Below, piece after piece: positions 1-11,776 of a stretch of 27,440 nucleotides of DNA. The position numbers and the translations under genes were made by a program. The notes under the pieces were generated by a model. That model was not told where the DNA came from, did no database searches, and was given only the letters and a program-made list of their open reading frames with translations. Positions within the stretch are counted from its first letter, which is position 1. Every line of letters begins with the position of its first letter. Source of the stretch: Dissophora ornata (Eukaryota > Mortierellomycota > Mortierellomycetes > Mortierellales > Mortierellaceae); contig MU617004.1 of NCBI GenBank assembly GCA_025201705.1, forward strand, positions 1 to 27,440. The letters are read 5' to 3'.

Positions 1-31
1 ACATTCGACAAAAAAAAAAAAACGAAGCAAA

Positions 32-1963
32 ATGTCAGGAACAGCCATTCAAAAGCAGAGCGGGATTGTCATCCCCAGCTGGGTCAACGATGTCGTCGCA
101 GGCACAGTCGGCGGTTGGGCTCAGGTCGTTTCAGGTACAGGAAGTCCCCCCCCCTCATGCAACCTTTGCCAACTGCCATTTACTCTACACCAAGTACCAG
201 CAGCAGCACCAGCATGGGAGGAATGAGTGACTAGCCTCTGACACCTCGGTTCATTTTTTTTTTATTCATAACAATCCAACAAAACAGGTCATCCTTTCGA
301 CACCCTGAAGGTAAATGAGAAACCCTCCCTCTGTGGATGCGCAAGATATGCTATGGACATTGGTGGTATTGCTTCTGTTATTGATATCAAGGGGAACGAT
401 GGTATTAACCGCCTTTCCATTTATTGATTAACCCGATATCAGGTCCGGCTACAGACCCAGCCTAACCCACCCAAGTACAGCGGAGCCATGGATTGTTTGC
501 GAATGACTCTCAAGGAGGAAGGGGTACGTTTTCTATGCCGATGATCTGCTACGGCGGTTCGACAATGTCAGAAGGATAACCTTTTCTAACAAAGCTGTAA
601 GCAAACCCCTCTCTCTCTATCTCTCTCTCCATCCCTCGTGGTCTCTGGCTTTGTTTATGGTTCCTTCCCTCTCCGATCTAGCCTGCTGGACTTTACAAGG
701 GTGTCACCTCGCCGCTGATGGGTATTGGTATCTGGTACGGATCGATCTGCAAATGACTTCACAGGTGTAAACGTGACTCACTTGGGAGCTTTGAAGTCTA
801 AAATGATTTGCCGCCCAAATGAATCAAACATCTGATTCTCCTATCTTTTTTGAAATTTCATCGTGTCGGTATCCAATAGCAATGCGGTGATGTTTGCGGC
901 CAATGGAACGTTCAGACGCATGCTTCAAGGAGGAGATGAGTCCAAGACCCTTTCTCTGTGTAAGAGTTTCTTTTGATTCTGACATGGGAACATGCGTTGT
1001 TGGAATAACCCCCCCTCCCCTCCCCTGGTTACCGATCTTTCGGGAAACTGCTCCACAAAAAATTGCGGTATCTTAATTTTCTCGTCGTTTTTTTTTTTTT
1101 TATTATTTCCGCTCTGCTTTCAATAGTTCAAATTGGAACCGCTGGCTCAATGGCGGGAGGAGTGATGGCCTTTGTGAACTGTCCTGTAGAACTGCTCAAA
1201 GTCAAGTTGCAGACCCAGTATAAGCCCGCCGCAGGTGCAATCCCTGTAGCTGGAGCTATCAAGCCTGTAAGTCCCCCCTCACAAAAAAAAAAGGAAGGAA
1301 CGGCTGGCAGCCTTTTTTAATCGATGAAAGTAGTAAGACATGACTTTCAGCTCGTCGATCTAATGTTTTTTTCTCTCGTTCTGTAATTTATCTTAGTACA
1401 CTGGAGTGCTGGATGCAGGCATCCGGACTTTCCGCCAGCAGGGCTTGAAGGGTCTTTACCGCGGCATGGACATCACACTGTTGCGTGATATCCCATCCTA
1501 CTTTACATACTTTGGTAACGTCAAGATCCAACAGCAGCAATAATAACAACAACAAGATATATTTCGCTGTTTTAGAAGCGCAAAAATACTGACATCCGCC
1601 TCTTTTTTTTTCATCTCATTTTTAGTCACCTATGAGGGCGGTAAGCGGATATTGGCACACTTCAACCACAATGGCCAAGTGGACGCCCTTACAACTCCCG
1701 AGCTACTGTTGGCGGGTGGTGTTGCTGGTTTTGGTGCTTGGGTCCCTTGCTACCCTCAGGATGTGATCAAGTCCAGGATGCAGAGCACCCTGACCTACAG
1801 GAACACGCTGGAATGTTTCCGATCCCTCCAGGTTGAGGCCCGGGGTGGAAACTGGAAGGTCTGGTTCAAGGGTTTTGGTCCGACCATGGCTAGGGCCTTC
1901 CCGGCCAATGCGGCAACGTTCTTCTTCTATGAGATGACCATGAAGTTCATGCGTGGCGAATAA
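32..1963 (+). CDS. Mitochondrial carrier (SLC25) family protein, 311 aa, 8 exons
   Basis: Inner-membrane solute transporter. Exons read by eye: 32-134, 288-310, 443-523, 682-734, 880-959, 1127-1266, 1397-1514, 1626-1963. They sum to 936 nt and keep frame at every junction, giving 311 residues, the usual carrier length. The three carrier repeats each show the P-x-[DE]-x-x-[KR] signature: PFDTLK after the first helix, PVELLK in the second repeat, PQDVIK in the third. The fourth exon is taken to end at a GTACGG donor (735) because this restores a continuous GICNAVMFAANG helix; an upstream GT at 728 breaks the frame. The substrate is not settled. The PVELLK repeat suggests the carnitine/ornithine/YMC-like side of the family rather than ADP/ATP or phosphate carriers. 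The gene is tail-to-tail with an ornithine aminotransferase, which is compatible with amino-acid transport but does not prove it. A poly-A leader precedes the ATG. Confidence 0.9.
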
Positions 1964-3070
1964 AAGAGACGAGAGACCGGCAGAGAGACCACAGAGCGGC
2001 AACAAGTTATATATATCTGGAATGCAACAAAACAATAATTAGACTGATAGAATGGACAAATTTTATAGACATCTATAAAACCTGGTGCTTGCTCGTTTTC
2101 CTTTCACGTTGCTTTTCCTTGTGGCTGTATACAAGTTTTCAAACAAAAATAACATTCATCATTGTCGCCATCATACGCCGTGTGTGTGGGGTTTTTGCTG
2201 GTGGTTTTTTTTTTTTAATGTGTCTGTTATAGATTATTTTCTTCTACGAAATAAAAAAAAGACTGTGGCAGCAATGTAGTGGACAAAGAAAAGTGAAAAG
2301 TGTCCTTCGTAAAATAAAAGTACAGGAAAAAAAAAAAGATGGCTTGGAAAAAAATGCTCGAAAATACATGGTGGTTTGCCCAACAAATGAATAGAATAAC
2401 AGGAACCGTGTGTAAATGGTCTCAAAATATGTACAACACCCTGCTAGGCCCAAACCCCCAAGGGAGGGGGGCTTGAACCAAGCAAAATAGAAAGATGGTA
2501 AATTTACAAATAATAACGTAAAAAAAAATGAAAGAAACCCAGAGTCGCAACTAAAAAAATAGGTTTGACAAAAAAGGGTAGGAGAAAGAGGAGCCGCAAA
2601 ACAACAGTTTTTACGCCCGTAAATGAACACCCCCTTCCCATTGAACTCGTTCGCCCCTTCTTTTCCTCTTGTGAAGAAAAGTAAAAACGACGTGGAAATC
2701 CAACGAGATGTTGCTTTAAAAAAAAATAAAGACAACGAGGATGCCCAACCACTTCAGACTCATTTTCCCTTCGGATCTTCCCTCTCTGTCTCTCATTCCG
2801 CTCTTTTGCTAGAAAAGAACAGAACAAAAAAAAGGGGGAGTCCAAAGAAAAAGAAAAAAAGGAAATCTAGTTATACAATCGCGTCATGCGCTCTTCTTAC
2901 CCCCACCCCCGAACAATTGCTCAAACCAATCTGGGTCTTCCACCCATCCTCTATCCTGTATTCTCGATGATCCTTTTCCCTTCCCCTCCTTCCGTCTCCT
3001 GTTTTTAAAAAGTCCGGAAAACTCCTCCCTCATCCTTCCCGTTATTGCTGATCAAAGACTGTGCACAAAT
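1964..3070. other. Intergenic spacer between two convergent genes
   Basis: This 1.1-kb stretch separates the 3' ends of the carrier and the aminotransferase. It is full of A runs on the + strand (T runs on the other) with AATAAA-like words, for example near 2250 and 2726, that could end either transcript. The open frames across it on the minus strand are Phe/Leu/Ser-rich translations of A/T homopolymers and show no protein family. I see no RNA gene or repeat of note. Confidence 0.6.
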
Positions 3071-4870
3071 TTAGTGCTCGTCCTCGGCCTCGAGAGCCTT
3101 AGCCTCGGCGTCGGTCAAGGCCAAGAGCTCCTTGAGAGACTCCTCGATGATGCGGACACCATCCATGAGCTCCTCCTCGGTGATGCAGAGAGGGGGGGCG
3201 AGGCGGATGATGTTGCGGTGGGTGGGCTTGGCGAGGAGACCCTTCTTCTTGAGCAAGAGGCAAAGCTGCCAGGCAGAGCGGCCGTTGGCCTTGCTCTCAT
3301 CAATGACAATGGCGTTCAAGAGACCACGGCCGCGGGTCAAGGCAAGAGCGGGCGACTGGATCTTCGAGACCGCAGCACGGAACTTCTCACCCAGGACAGC
3401 GGACCTCTCGACCAAGTTCTCCTCCTTGATGACCTCGAGCGCAGCAATGGCGACAGCGCATCCGAGAGGGTTTCCACCGTAGGTAGAACCGTGCTCGCCG
3501 GGCTTGATGCAGAGCATGACCTCATCGCTGGTGAGGACAGCGCTAACGGGGTAGACGCCTCCGGACAAGGCCTTGCCGAGCAAGATCATGTCGGGCTTGA
3601 CGTCGTCGTGGTCAACGCAGAGCATCTTGCCGGTGCGGGCAAGACCAGTCTGGATCTCGTCGGCAATGAAGAGGACGTTGTGCTTCTTGCAGAGGGCAGC
3701 GACCTTCTTGAGGTATCCCTCATCGGGGACCATGATACCGGCCTCGCCCTGGATGGGCTCAACCAAGAAGGCGGCGACGTTCTTGCCGTTGTTATCGAGG
3801 ACGTACTCCAAATCCTCAATGTTGTTGTAGCGAATGGCGCGGCCAGTCTTGGGGCAGACAGGTCCGACGTTGGGGAGGTAAGGGCCGAATCCAAGACGAG
3901 CATCAGGGTCAGTCGACATGGAAATGATTCCGACAGTGCGTCCGTGGAAGTTCTCAGTGCAGGAAAGAACAACGGCCTCTCCTTCGGGGATGTGCTTCTT
4001 CATGTAACCCCACTTGCGGGCAAGCTTGATGGCGGTCTCGACCGCCTCGGCACCGGTGTTCATGGGGAGGACCTTGTCGTATCCAAAGTACTCAGTCACG
4101 TACTTGGCATACTGGCCAAACACATCGTTGTAGAAGGCGCGGGAGCTCAGGCAGAGCTTCTGAGCTTGATCACACAGGGCCTTGACGATCTTTGGGTGGG
4201 AGTGACCTGTGGAGAACGACGCACAAGAAAAAAAAAAAAAGGGGGGTGGTTGGTTTGTTAATTTAATTTTCAACAGCAAACTGCGTGGTTTGAGTTTTTG
4301 TGTTTGTGTATCCAGGCAATCAGAGATGTCAACATACCCTGGTTGGTGGCAGAGTAGGCACTCAAGAAGTCCATGTACTTGTTGCCCTATTGAGATAAAC
4401 GGGGACGGGGTTGCAGGGTTAGAATGCGGTCAAATCAACCGAAAAAAAGGAGGGATGAAGATAGAACACATGGACATGTGGATGCAATTGATTGTGCATT
4501 CTCTATCCGGAATGAGTCATGTGCCCATCAGAGCAATTCACAGCACAGGCAAGAAAAGCCCCGGGCGATCAACAAACACAAGCGTAAACAAGATCCGGGC
4601 ATTACCTCGCAGTCCCAGACCCAGATACCCTGAGCCTTGGAGAAGACGACGGGGAGGGGGTGGTAGCTATTGCGGAAAGTAACAAGAAGGAGTAATGGCA
4701 TGAGCATACGAGCACAGATCGAGAGGTAAACATGAGGCACGGACGGGCGGGGGATGATCCAAAAGCTAATCGGCATTATGTTTTTCATGGTGGGAGGGGA
4801 CTTACTTGTGGGCGCTGTACTGGTGCTCGAGGTGCATGACCTCCTTGTTGGTAAGAGCGTGCGATGCCAT
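3071..4870 (-). CDS. CAR2: Ornithine aminotransferase (ornithine delta-transaminase), 436 aa, 4 exons
   Basis: PLP-dependent class-III aminotransferase that moves the delta-amino group of ornithine to 2-oxoglutarate, giving glutamate semialdehyde and glutamate in arginine breakdown. Exons in transcription order are 4870-4806, 4666-4606, 4386-4338 and 4206-3071, which sum to 1311 nt with all phases matching. The N-terminal HNYHPLPVV block, the NTGAEAVE cofactor-binding motif (about residues 108-115), ADEIQTG (240-246) and the Schiff-base lysine in LGKALSGG (about Lys270) are all present. The start [12 protein letters not shown] carries no mitochondrial presequence, so the enzyme is probably cytosolic, as in yeast. 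Codon choice is strongly GC-ending, unlike the island genes, which suggests high expression. A longer in-frame opening upstream of 4870 is CT-rich leader. The reverse strand is also open for 395 codons, but that is a shadow of the codon bias. Confidence 0.95.
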
Positions 4871-5030
4871 GATGTCAAAGGGTGTACGGTTGGTAAACAA
4901 AGGCCGGTTGGCAGTTATCAAAGAGGGGTAGAGAGGTGCTGGAGTGGAGGAGGTGGGGATGGTTGGAGAGAAGAAGAGAAGAGAAGAGAAGAGAGATGAA
5001 AGAAATGTCCGACGGTTTAAATATGTTTTT
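4871..5030 (-). promoter_or_regulatory. Leader and probable core promoter of the ornithine aminotransferase
   Basis: Read on the minus strand, the 110 bases before the ATG are a pyrimidine-rich leader (CTCTT repeats at 4970-4998). A TATA-like TATTTAAA lies at 5023-5016, about 146 bases upstream of the start codon. This arrangement is common for strongly expressed fungal genes. The transcription start is inferred, not seen. Confidence 0.4.
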
Positions 5031-5255
5031 GGAAATATAAACACAAATCGACATTTGTATACATATTTGTATAGACTTCTTTTGCACTTGTGGTTTCAGT
5101 TACAGGTTACAGTCCCAACAGACGAATCAGAATCAGCTGCTGCAGGGGGACAAGAAGCTTGTATCCGTGGCGCGCGTCCATCGTGGCGGTGGCCATGGCC
5201 ATGTTGGCGACGATGACGAAGGTGATGGCGATGATGGACCATGGCGCCATCTCTG

Positions 5256-5288
<33 letters not shown>

Positions 5289-6316
5289 TCCGCCTCTTCT
5301 CGTCGTCATCGTCTCGGCCCTCGTCATCTGTGATCCTTAGATCACAGCCATCGCACAGTAGCTTCCTGAGCCCGCGCCTATCCTTCCCTATTTCGAAGCA
5401 GAACAAACCAGGGAAGCAAACGAGGTCACAGCTGTCATCGCATCCATCTCGATCCATCACTGCTGTCTCCTCTCCCTCTCTCCCTCTCTCCCTCGCTCGG
5501 CTATCGGCAAGCCCACCCTTCCTCGCATCAGAGAAGACACTCACTCACACACAAATACCCCGGACAAAAAGAAAATAAAGCAAAGATTGAGAGCAGACGT
5601 TCACTTTTTTTTTTAGGAAATTTCCTTCCTGCGTGGGAAGATTTAGACTAGCCCTTTCATTGTCCAGCTCCTCTCCGCTTCTCTTGCTCTCTCTCCCTTC
5701 TCTCTCTCTCTCTGATCTCTACTCAACACGGACGTTGCTGCACCTTGCGTCGTGCCCCTGGCCATTCTCCCTTCCTCGATCAACAGCGCCTCCCTGTCTG
5801 CGCCCATTGCGCTAGTGCTGTTGCTGCATGCGCCCTTCACATATGTCCATCACCGTAAAACTTAAATCACACACAGGCAGAAAGTAAAAGCGGCCAAAGG
5901 AAAAGGTCCTCACCACACACCACAGGCACAATGACACATCCAAATATGTGATGTCACTTGATTTCCTAGGGCCTCGCCTCTTCGCTACCTGTTACCACCT
6001 CCCTGGCATGTCTGGACCCCCCTCTTGCACCACTGTCCTGGGGCAGGCCGCAGTAGCTCGTCTTCCTTTTGCTTCCTCTCTCCTCTTCTTTTCTTCATCC
6101 TTTCATCCCTCAACTGCCATTCCCGTTGTCCAAGACTCTCACTGCTATCTCCCTCTCGCTCCAAGGAACTCAACCGAGCCAACATGCCGTCATACATAGC
6201 TTTGTTATCCATCTAGGTCCAACTAGCCGCTTTCTGTTCCATCAATCAACTGTGTGCTACCACATCAACAGCACAGACAAGAATCAATCTCACAGGAACA
6301 GACACAATGTTCTCGT
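5031..6316. other. Long spacer between two minus-strand genes, CT-rich
   Basis: About 1.3 kb upstream of the aminotransferase and downstream of TSC13. The + strand is dominated by C/T tracts (5240-5300, 5460-5520, 5640-5720, 6060-6160), i.e. GA-rich on the strand of the flanking genes. The short ORFs here translate to Ser/Leu/Arg-rich low complexity and match no family. It probably holds the upstream control region of the aminotransferase. No RNA gene was recognised. Confidence 0.5.
5256..5284. repeat. (CT)n microsatellite
   Basis: Uninterrupted CT dinucleotide run of about 29 bases on the + strand, within the wider CT-rich spacer upstream of the aminotransferase. GA/CT tracts of this kind are often nucleosome-poor promoter elements. 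The run may be length-polymorphic. Confidence 0.9.
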
Positions 6317-6322
6317 TTTATT
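6317..6322 (-). terminator. AATAAA polyadenylation signal of TSC13
   Basis: A perfect AATAAA on the minus strand, 18-23 bases past the TSC13 stop codon at 6340. Its placement implies a very short 3' UTR. Confidence 0.55.
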
Positions 6323-6339
6323 ACGTTCTACTGGTTTTT

Positions 6340-7458
6340 TTACGCGATCAACGGGATCATGGCCTTGCGTCCACGAGGATAGTCCGAAAACTCCTTGCGG
6401 TACCCCTTGTGCTTCTTGACCGCCCAGATGAACATCTGACCGACAGCCACCACAAAGAACAAATGCGCAGACCAGGACATCGTCAGGACACACACCGCCA
6501 ACCACGACAGCGTCTCGAAAAAGTAATTGGGGCACGACACCAGATCAAATCCATAGCCGCGAGGAATATTGCGCACACGAGTGCCTGGAGGACGGAGGTT
6601 GCGCAGAGTAACATGGGTCTGGTAGTTTGACAACTCTGCAAAGATGTAGAGGGCAATGCAGCCATAGACGAGGGCATCGCTCCTCTCTGCGAGTGTTGTT
6701 CCGGCAGCATTCCAGGGACCGTAGACCCAGTAGGCGAGATTAACGCCCGAGAGCAGATGGTAGTGGGCACTGTTCTTGAAGACGTTGCGGAAGGGCATTG
6801 TTCCGTGCGAGAATCTGTGCACAAAGACGGTCTCGTATTCGCGCTTCAGGAAGTGCACCATCACCATCCAGTATGCCACACTATGACATGAACGTCATGG
6901 ATAAAAAGATAAAAAAGGTTAAGTCCCTGATGCATTTTTCCTTGTCCAGCACTCTGTCGGAGGGTGTCCTTCACATCCTAGTAAAAATGAAAATAAAGAC
7001 GTACGTTTGCATCCAACTGTGCTCAAAGTCTTGACCGTAGAACAGCGAGGGAAGGTAGTAGATCAAGGGGTGGATCACCAAAGGTCCTCCATACTCAATC
7101 AAGAAGACGGTACGCCAGCTGATTTGGGGGCCTAGATGACATGAATGCTGTTAATTCGCGGGTCTTGATTCAGGGGTCCGCTCCAGTTAATGTGGACAAG
7201 CATATCCTTCCCCATACCGAGATCCTTGAAAGTGACCGAGTCTCCATCCTTGATCCCGTAGTCTGCCAGAGTCTTGCCAGTCTCGAGAGCAGCCTTCTCA
7301 ACAGTCAGGCGTTGGCGATCAGGGGACAGTTGTGGAAACTGTTTGGCGATTGCTGCCTGGACAGTCTCGACTTTGACGTCTGCTGGTGAGCCAGCCAGGT
7401 CCAAGGTGATTGGAAACTTTTGCGACTTTGGCGACCGAGCGGCGATGGTCAACTTCAT
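6340..7458 (-). CDS. TSC13: Very-long-chain trans-2-enoyl-CoA reductase (TSC13/TECR), 302 aa, 3 exons
   Basis: ER membrane enzyme that performs the last, NADPH-dependent reduction in each cycle of very-long-chain fatty acid elongation, supplying sphingolipid synthesis. Exons are 7458-7218, 7131-7005 and 6880-6340 (909 nt, phases consistent). The first exon encodes the ubiquitin-like N-terminal domain, ending GDSVTFKDLG. The second gives GPQISWRTVFLIEYGGPL, typical of the family. The third carries the steroid-5-alpha-reductase-type core, with FLKREYETVFVHRFS, RNSAHYH-like spacing and GFDLVSCPNYFFETLSW near the C terminus. The C-terminal PRGRKAMIPLIA closely resembles known family ends. I chose the ATG at 7458 for its purine-poor CCACC context and because family members begin there. 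The frame stays open 78 codons further upstream, but that stretch looks like leader. The gene is divergent from the methyltransferase at 8402. Confidence 0.95.
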
Positions 7459-8401
7459 GGTGGTGGGGGGAATGAGGAATGAGAAGATGATGAGGTGATG
7501 TGGAAATGAGAAAAGAAAAAGAGACAAGTAATTGTTGGGTGCAATTACCGTCCGAATCTCAATCTTGCCCTTCGGGCTTTGTTCTGGGTGGCTCTGGTTG
7601 ATAGGCTGAGAAGGAACGACAGGGCATGGGCGATAAGGACCCACCTCACTGCCCCAATTGCCAATTGCCCCAAACCATGGCCCTTGCGTCACCTACGTGT
7701 ATTCATGTGCTCCATTGCCTTCTTTCTTGGAACGCAACCCATGTGCGCGCGAACGTGTTTGGTATCACAAACACCAGAGGAGGATTTCTACGGACCCCCG
7801 ACCGATCCGGGGGTACATTAAAAAGCTTGGTCAGCCAGAATAGACCGAGGACTGCTACCCCACCAAAGAACCTGAACCGCCATCTAGACAGCCTTTGCTC
7901 TCGCTGACTCCATCTCGCCATACCCAATCTACGCTCTCTAGCAACACCGGATGACCGACAAGATGCAGGGCCGCCGGAACGGCTGATCCATCGTAGGTAG
8001 CTTTTATGTGACTGGTGAAGGCCAAAGCCAGACATGGGACATATCATATTGAAAACAGGCCTCATTCGAATAGCTGTTGAAGGAGATCAGAAAATCAGAA
8101 GTGAGTGTATGTTAGGCGTGTCCTCTCGTGTGGTAGCTACTTGATGATACAGTGGAGAACCAGGAGCATCGACCGTGGATGATCAATTGAGCTTTCTACG
8201 AAAAAAAAAAAAACCACAAAAAATGGTGGCGTGCCTGAAAAATCGCGTCGCGTTTTCCATTGTTTTTCTTTTTAATTTATTTTGTTGCGCTGGGAAACCG
8301 TCCTACGCTGTGCGGTCCTCCCAGAGGTCCTTCCATCTTGCATCCGTCTCCCCTTCCATCTAAATCACATCTCGCTGCGGCTGCACCCCCCTCCCTCTTC
8401 A
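7459..8401. other. Shared upstream region of two divergent genes
   Basis: About 940 bases between the start codons of TSC13 (minus) and the methyltransferase (plus), so probably a bidirectional promoter region. It contains an A12 run near 8201, CT-rich leader sequence before 8402 and no family-matching ORF. No conserved regulatory site could be named. Confidence 0.5.
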
Positions 8402-11400
8402 ATGCATTCACTGGACTTCAACACAACCCCCAAGGGCGAGTCCACCTCAGTCGCAAACGGCAGCAGCAGCAACAGCAGCAGTATAGCTGGTCCCCTTCAA
8501 ACACTCAACTCGTCCCTGAAACGAATCAGACTGAACGAAGGTGGCCATGAGTCTATAGATTCCGAGCAGGAACAGGAATGGGTAAACAACCTTTGCCTGC
8601 ACTGGCCAACGTGCCCTCGATACTATTTGCACCGCCGATACTAATACCAGCTCCACGTTTGTTAACAGGGCGCTCTTGACCTCGCGGAACTGGACGAATC
8701 TGAACAAACTCTGGAGACTGACTCTCCAACCAGGAAGAAACACCGAAAAGAGGTGAGCCTCATCTCTGTCTCTTCTCCACTCCCACCCATTAAGTCGCAT
8801 GTCTTCAGAGGCGGCGTGCGGTCCTATTTCTACAGTTGCGGTCAAATCTTCATCTGACACTTCTTTTCCCCCTTTGCGATAGAGCGAGGATCTTGAACGG
8901 GACGACATGGAAGACATGGACGACTTTATGCCATCTGATGGCCAATCTATCACAAAGACAGCGATAGATGAAGAAAGACATGTCTTGACTGAAAAGACCA
9001 ACCTGGATCAAAACACAGCCTCCTCTTGTTCTTCTAAAGTGTCCATGACCTCGACGGCGTTCAAGAGTCAACTAAACATGACGCACAAATCAAAAACCTC
9101 CAAGCCCCCGAAGCCAGTTCGCAGCCACAATGGCATGGAGGACGTCTTTTCTCATGAACAGGTCCGCAACTGGTCAGAGGTCCGTATCAAGACTTGGGAT
9201 AACAAGAGGACCAACACAGAGGGCTTTTACTATCGCTTTGTGGGTATGTATGCGGTGGAGTAAATTTTGCATTTTGGTGGCGCAAAAAAAAAAAAAAAAA
9301 CCCCCCCTCACTCAAAAAACCGTATCTGTCTGCCGATTTAGACCCAACAGAGGGACAGCAGAATGGACCATGGAGTTCCAAGTCCACAAAGGAGTTCATG
9401 GTCAGATTGGACGAATGGAAAGCACGGGGAATCCGTATTGGTACCTCTTGGGGAATTTTCAGCATGCGCGTCAGTCATAAAGCAGGGTATCAGTGCAGTT
9501 CATACTATCGGAAGCTTTTGGAGACTAAGAAACTTGCGGATCCGGCTTATGCATGGGAAGGAGGCAAGCTTGTAATGGTCAACAAATCCAGTGGAGGCGA
9601 AATGGCGATCAGTGGGCTGAGTGAGCGCTGGGATACTGATGAAGTAAAGGAGATTGAGGCGAATGTGAATCGCTGGATCAAGGAGTACCACAGCAACACA
9701 GGGTAAGCAGCGGTTTTTGTATCAGAAATGACTTTCAGTAGTCGGTCGTAACGCCAGCATGTATAGGACTGACCCTCTTCGAAACTATGCGTTTCTTCTA
9801 TTGTAGGAGCCGGCCAGTGGCGACCAAAGCAAAACGTGTCGATTACGACCCATCGGCATCAGGAGCTGGTACTGGATCATCTTCTCGATCAGCAACTGGG
9901 TCCTTGTTCAGATCGACCACGGAAGCACCGAGAGTCAAGGCGACAACAGCACCGGCGATGCCAAAGGCGATGTCCATCAGGCCAAGCAAACAGCAACCCA
10001 CCGACGAGAGCGAAATGATACCCGTCATCGACATCAATGACAAACTTGCCGAATACTCTTCCTTCATGAAGTATGGATCTAAGCCCGATACGGCATGCCA
10101 TCTTGCAAAGGAATCCACTTTTATTTGAGGAGAAGGCTGACTATTCTTCATATATCTGTTATGACTGTTATCATAGGAAATCGTCAAGTACTTCAAGCGA
10201 ACCTGGCAGGATCAGGCAAAGCATCTCGCTCACAGTTGCAGGAACTGTCACCTCTTCATCGGCACCTCCAGCCAGAGCCATCGTACCAATAGAAGTCAGA
10301 AAGGCGCCTCTTGCAACTCATACCGTCAAGGGACAGACAGGATTGTCGCTCTTTTGGAAAAATATTCGACCAGTAAGGGTAGAATGTCCTGACGTACCGA
10401 AATATATTATTCCCAAGGATGTGGAGCTGCGGCCGACATGGGCCCATAAGGTCCAGCCTTTTACGGAGCTGGATTTTGCGTCGGTCGAAGGATCAATGTA
10501 TGTCATCAAATGGATTATTCAGCTTTGGATGACGAATGCATATCGAATATTAGGCATCTGACAATTTTATTTTTTATTTTTTTACCAGTTACAAGGAGGT
10601 TTCGAAAATGATTGATTTCGACTGGACGTCGCTCTCAGAAGGCTTCGAGGAACCTATTGGTGACATCCAAGGCGTCTTGGCCGACCCACCATGGAACTTT
10701 ATTGTAGAGGATGGACGAAACGATGGCGCCTGTCGGTTGACACCTGGAGAGTTTGTACGTCGTCGTTTTCGTCCTGGCCTTTCAAGAAAATGGTTGTCGA
10801 GGCAATGCCTGAATACTGGACTAAACAGCTCTATTGATTTGTCAACTTAGGAGGAGATTATGGAAAAGGCACTGGAACTCATGCCGAATGGCATCGTCAG
10901 CGTTTGGACACACAAAGCTATCCTGCCAGAAGTCGTCAGCATCATGCAGGGTCTTGGTATGTGTTCTTTTCGTGCAAAAAGTCTGTAGATTTTTTTTTTT
11001 TGGTTGTTGTTGCTTGTATAGTTCGGCATACTGACGTATTTTTCTCTCGCGACTATAGGTTGTCGATACGTAGAAAATCTAGTGTGGTACAAGATGGCAC
11101 TGAACAACTCCAATCTTAATCGGGCTTCTCCGTACTTTCGCTCGTCCAAGGAGATTCTCCTCATGTTCAAAAAGGTACGGAAAATATCTGGGGCGGGATT
11201 AATTTTTGGACATCGATGCGCATCCTTTGTCTGATAGAGTACCTTTTCTTTTTCTTTTTCTTTTTTCAACTGCAGGGCGACGGATTTGACATTCGTCATC
11301 AGAGAACTGCAGACGTGATTATGGATTTCGAAAAGCCAACAAGTTCATGGATCGAAGAGGATTATACCGAGCCCAAGCCAGAGAGTTCGTTTGAGATGAT

Positions 11401-11710
11401 GGAGATCATGTTGCCCGATGCACGGTATACCCCCGAGAATGGGCGAGGAAGACTATTGGAGATCTGGGCAAAGAAGAGCCAGGAGCGTCGGCCTGGGTGG
11501 TTTAGTGTGCATGAATTGAAGCGCACTGCTGCGCAAGAGAATGAAGACAAGCAGAAACTGGAGCTGGACGTTAACTTGACGTTAGAGTCGAAGGTCAACC
11601 GGGAACTAGAGATGGAGAAGGAGGCGAATAAGGAGGGGGATACAGATAGCATAGACGAAGCACTCTTGGCAGACATCGCAAATGATATGGAGCTGGACCT
11701 TGACGAGTGA
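8402..11710 (+). CDS. MT-A70 family adenine methyltransferase with SANT/Myb-like domain, 797 aa, 10 exons
   Basis: SAM-dependent N6-adenine methyltransferase. Exons: 8402-8581, 8669-8752, 8883-9243, 9342-9702, 9807-10070, 10177-10497, 10589-10754, 10851-10956, 11059-11174, 11276-11710 (2394 nt, every phase matches). Residues 1-200 are acidic/Ser-rich and probably disordered. Residues 219-278 look like a SANT/Myb helix-turn-helix (a starting Trp, then WGIFS, then GYQCSSYYRKLL). After a Ser/Thr/Pro-rich linker, the MT-A70 core spans about 540-745, with catalytic DPPW at 556-559, VSVWTHKAILPE, and a C-terminal LLEIWAKKSQERRPGW. An acidic tail closes it. Family knowledge: MT-A70 enzymes methylate either mRNA (METTL3/IME4) or DNA (METTL4, ciliate MTA1/AMT1), and early-diverging fungi are known for abundant 6mA in ApT. 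The fused DNA-binding-type domain makes a DNA 6mA writer of the MTA1 type the better guess, but substrate specificity is inference. Confidence 0.88.
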
Positions 11711-11776
11711 AAAAAAAACCCCCCTCCCACTTGGATGCTCCCTCGTTTGTTGCTTTTAAATGTAAACGCTCACTCC

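Noticed and set aside
728..880. Alternative exon using the GTATCT donor at 728 and the ACAG acceptor at 764 in the carrier gene
   Set aside because: It puts the next conserved helix out of frame. The GTACGG donor at 735 joined to 880 gives a continuous carrier sequence.
2244..2970. Several overlapping ORFs rich in Phe, Leu, Ser or Lys
   Set aside because: They translate A/T homopolymer sequence in the spacer between convergent genes. No domain, no start context and no splice logic.
3074..4261. 395-codon ORF on the + strand opposite the ornithine aminotransferase
   Set aside because: It is exactly antisense to a conserved enzyme with GC-ending codons, which removes stops on the other strand. 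The translation has no family features.
5090..5840. ORFs of 60-160 codons in the CT-rich spacer
   Set aside because: Ser/Leu or Arg/Glu low complexity produced by CT/GA repeats, with many frames open at once.
7703..8065. 120-codon minus-strand ORF upstream of TSC13
   Set aside because: No recognisable motif. It lies in the divergent promoter region, and none of its pieces splice sensibly to TSC13.
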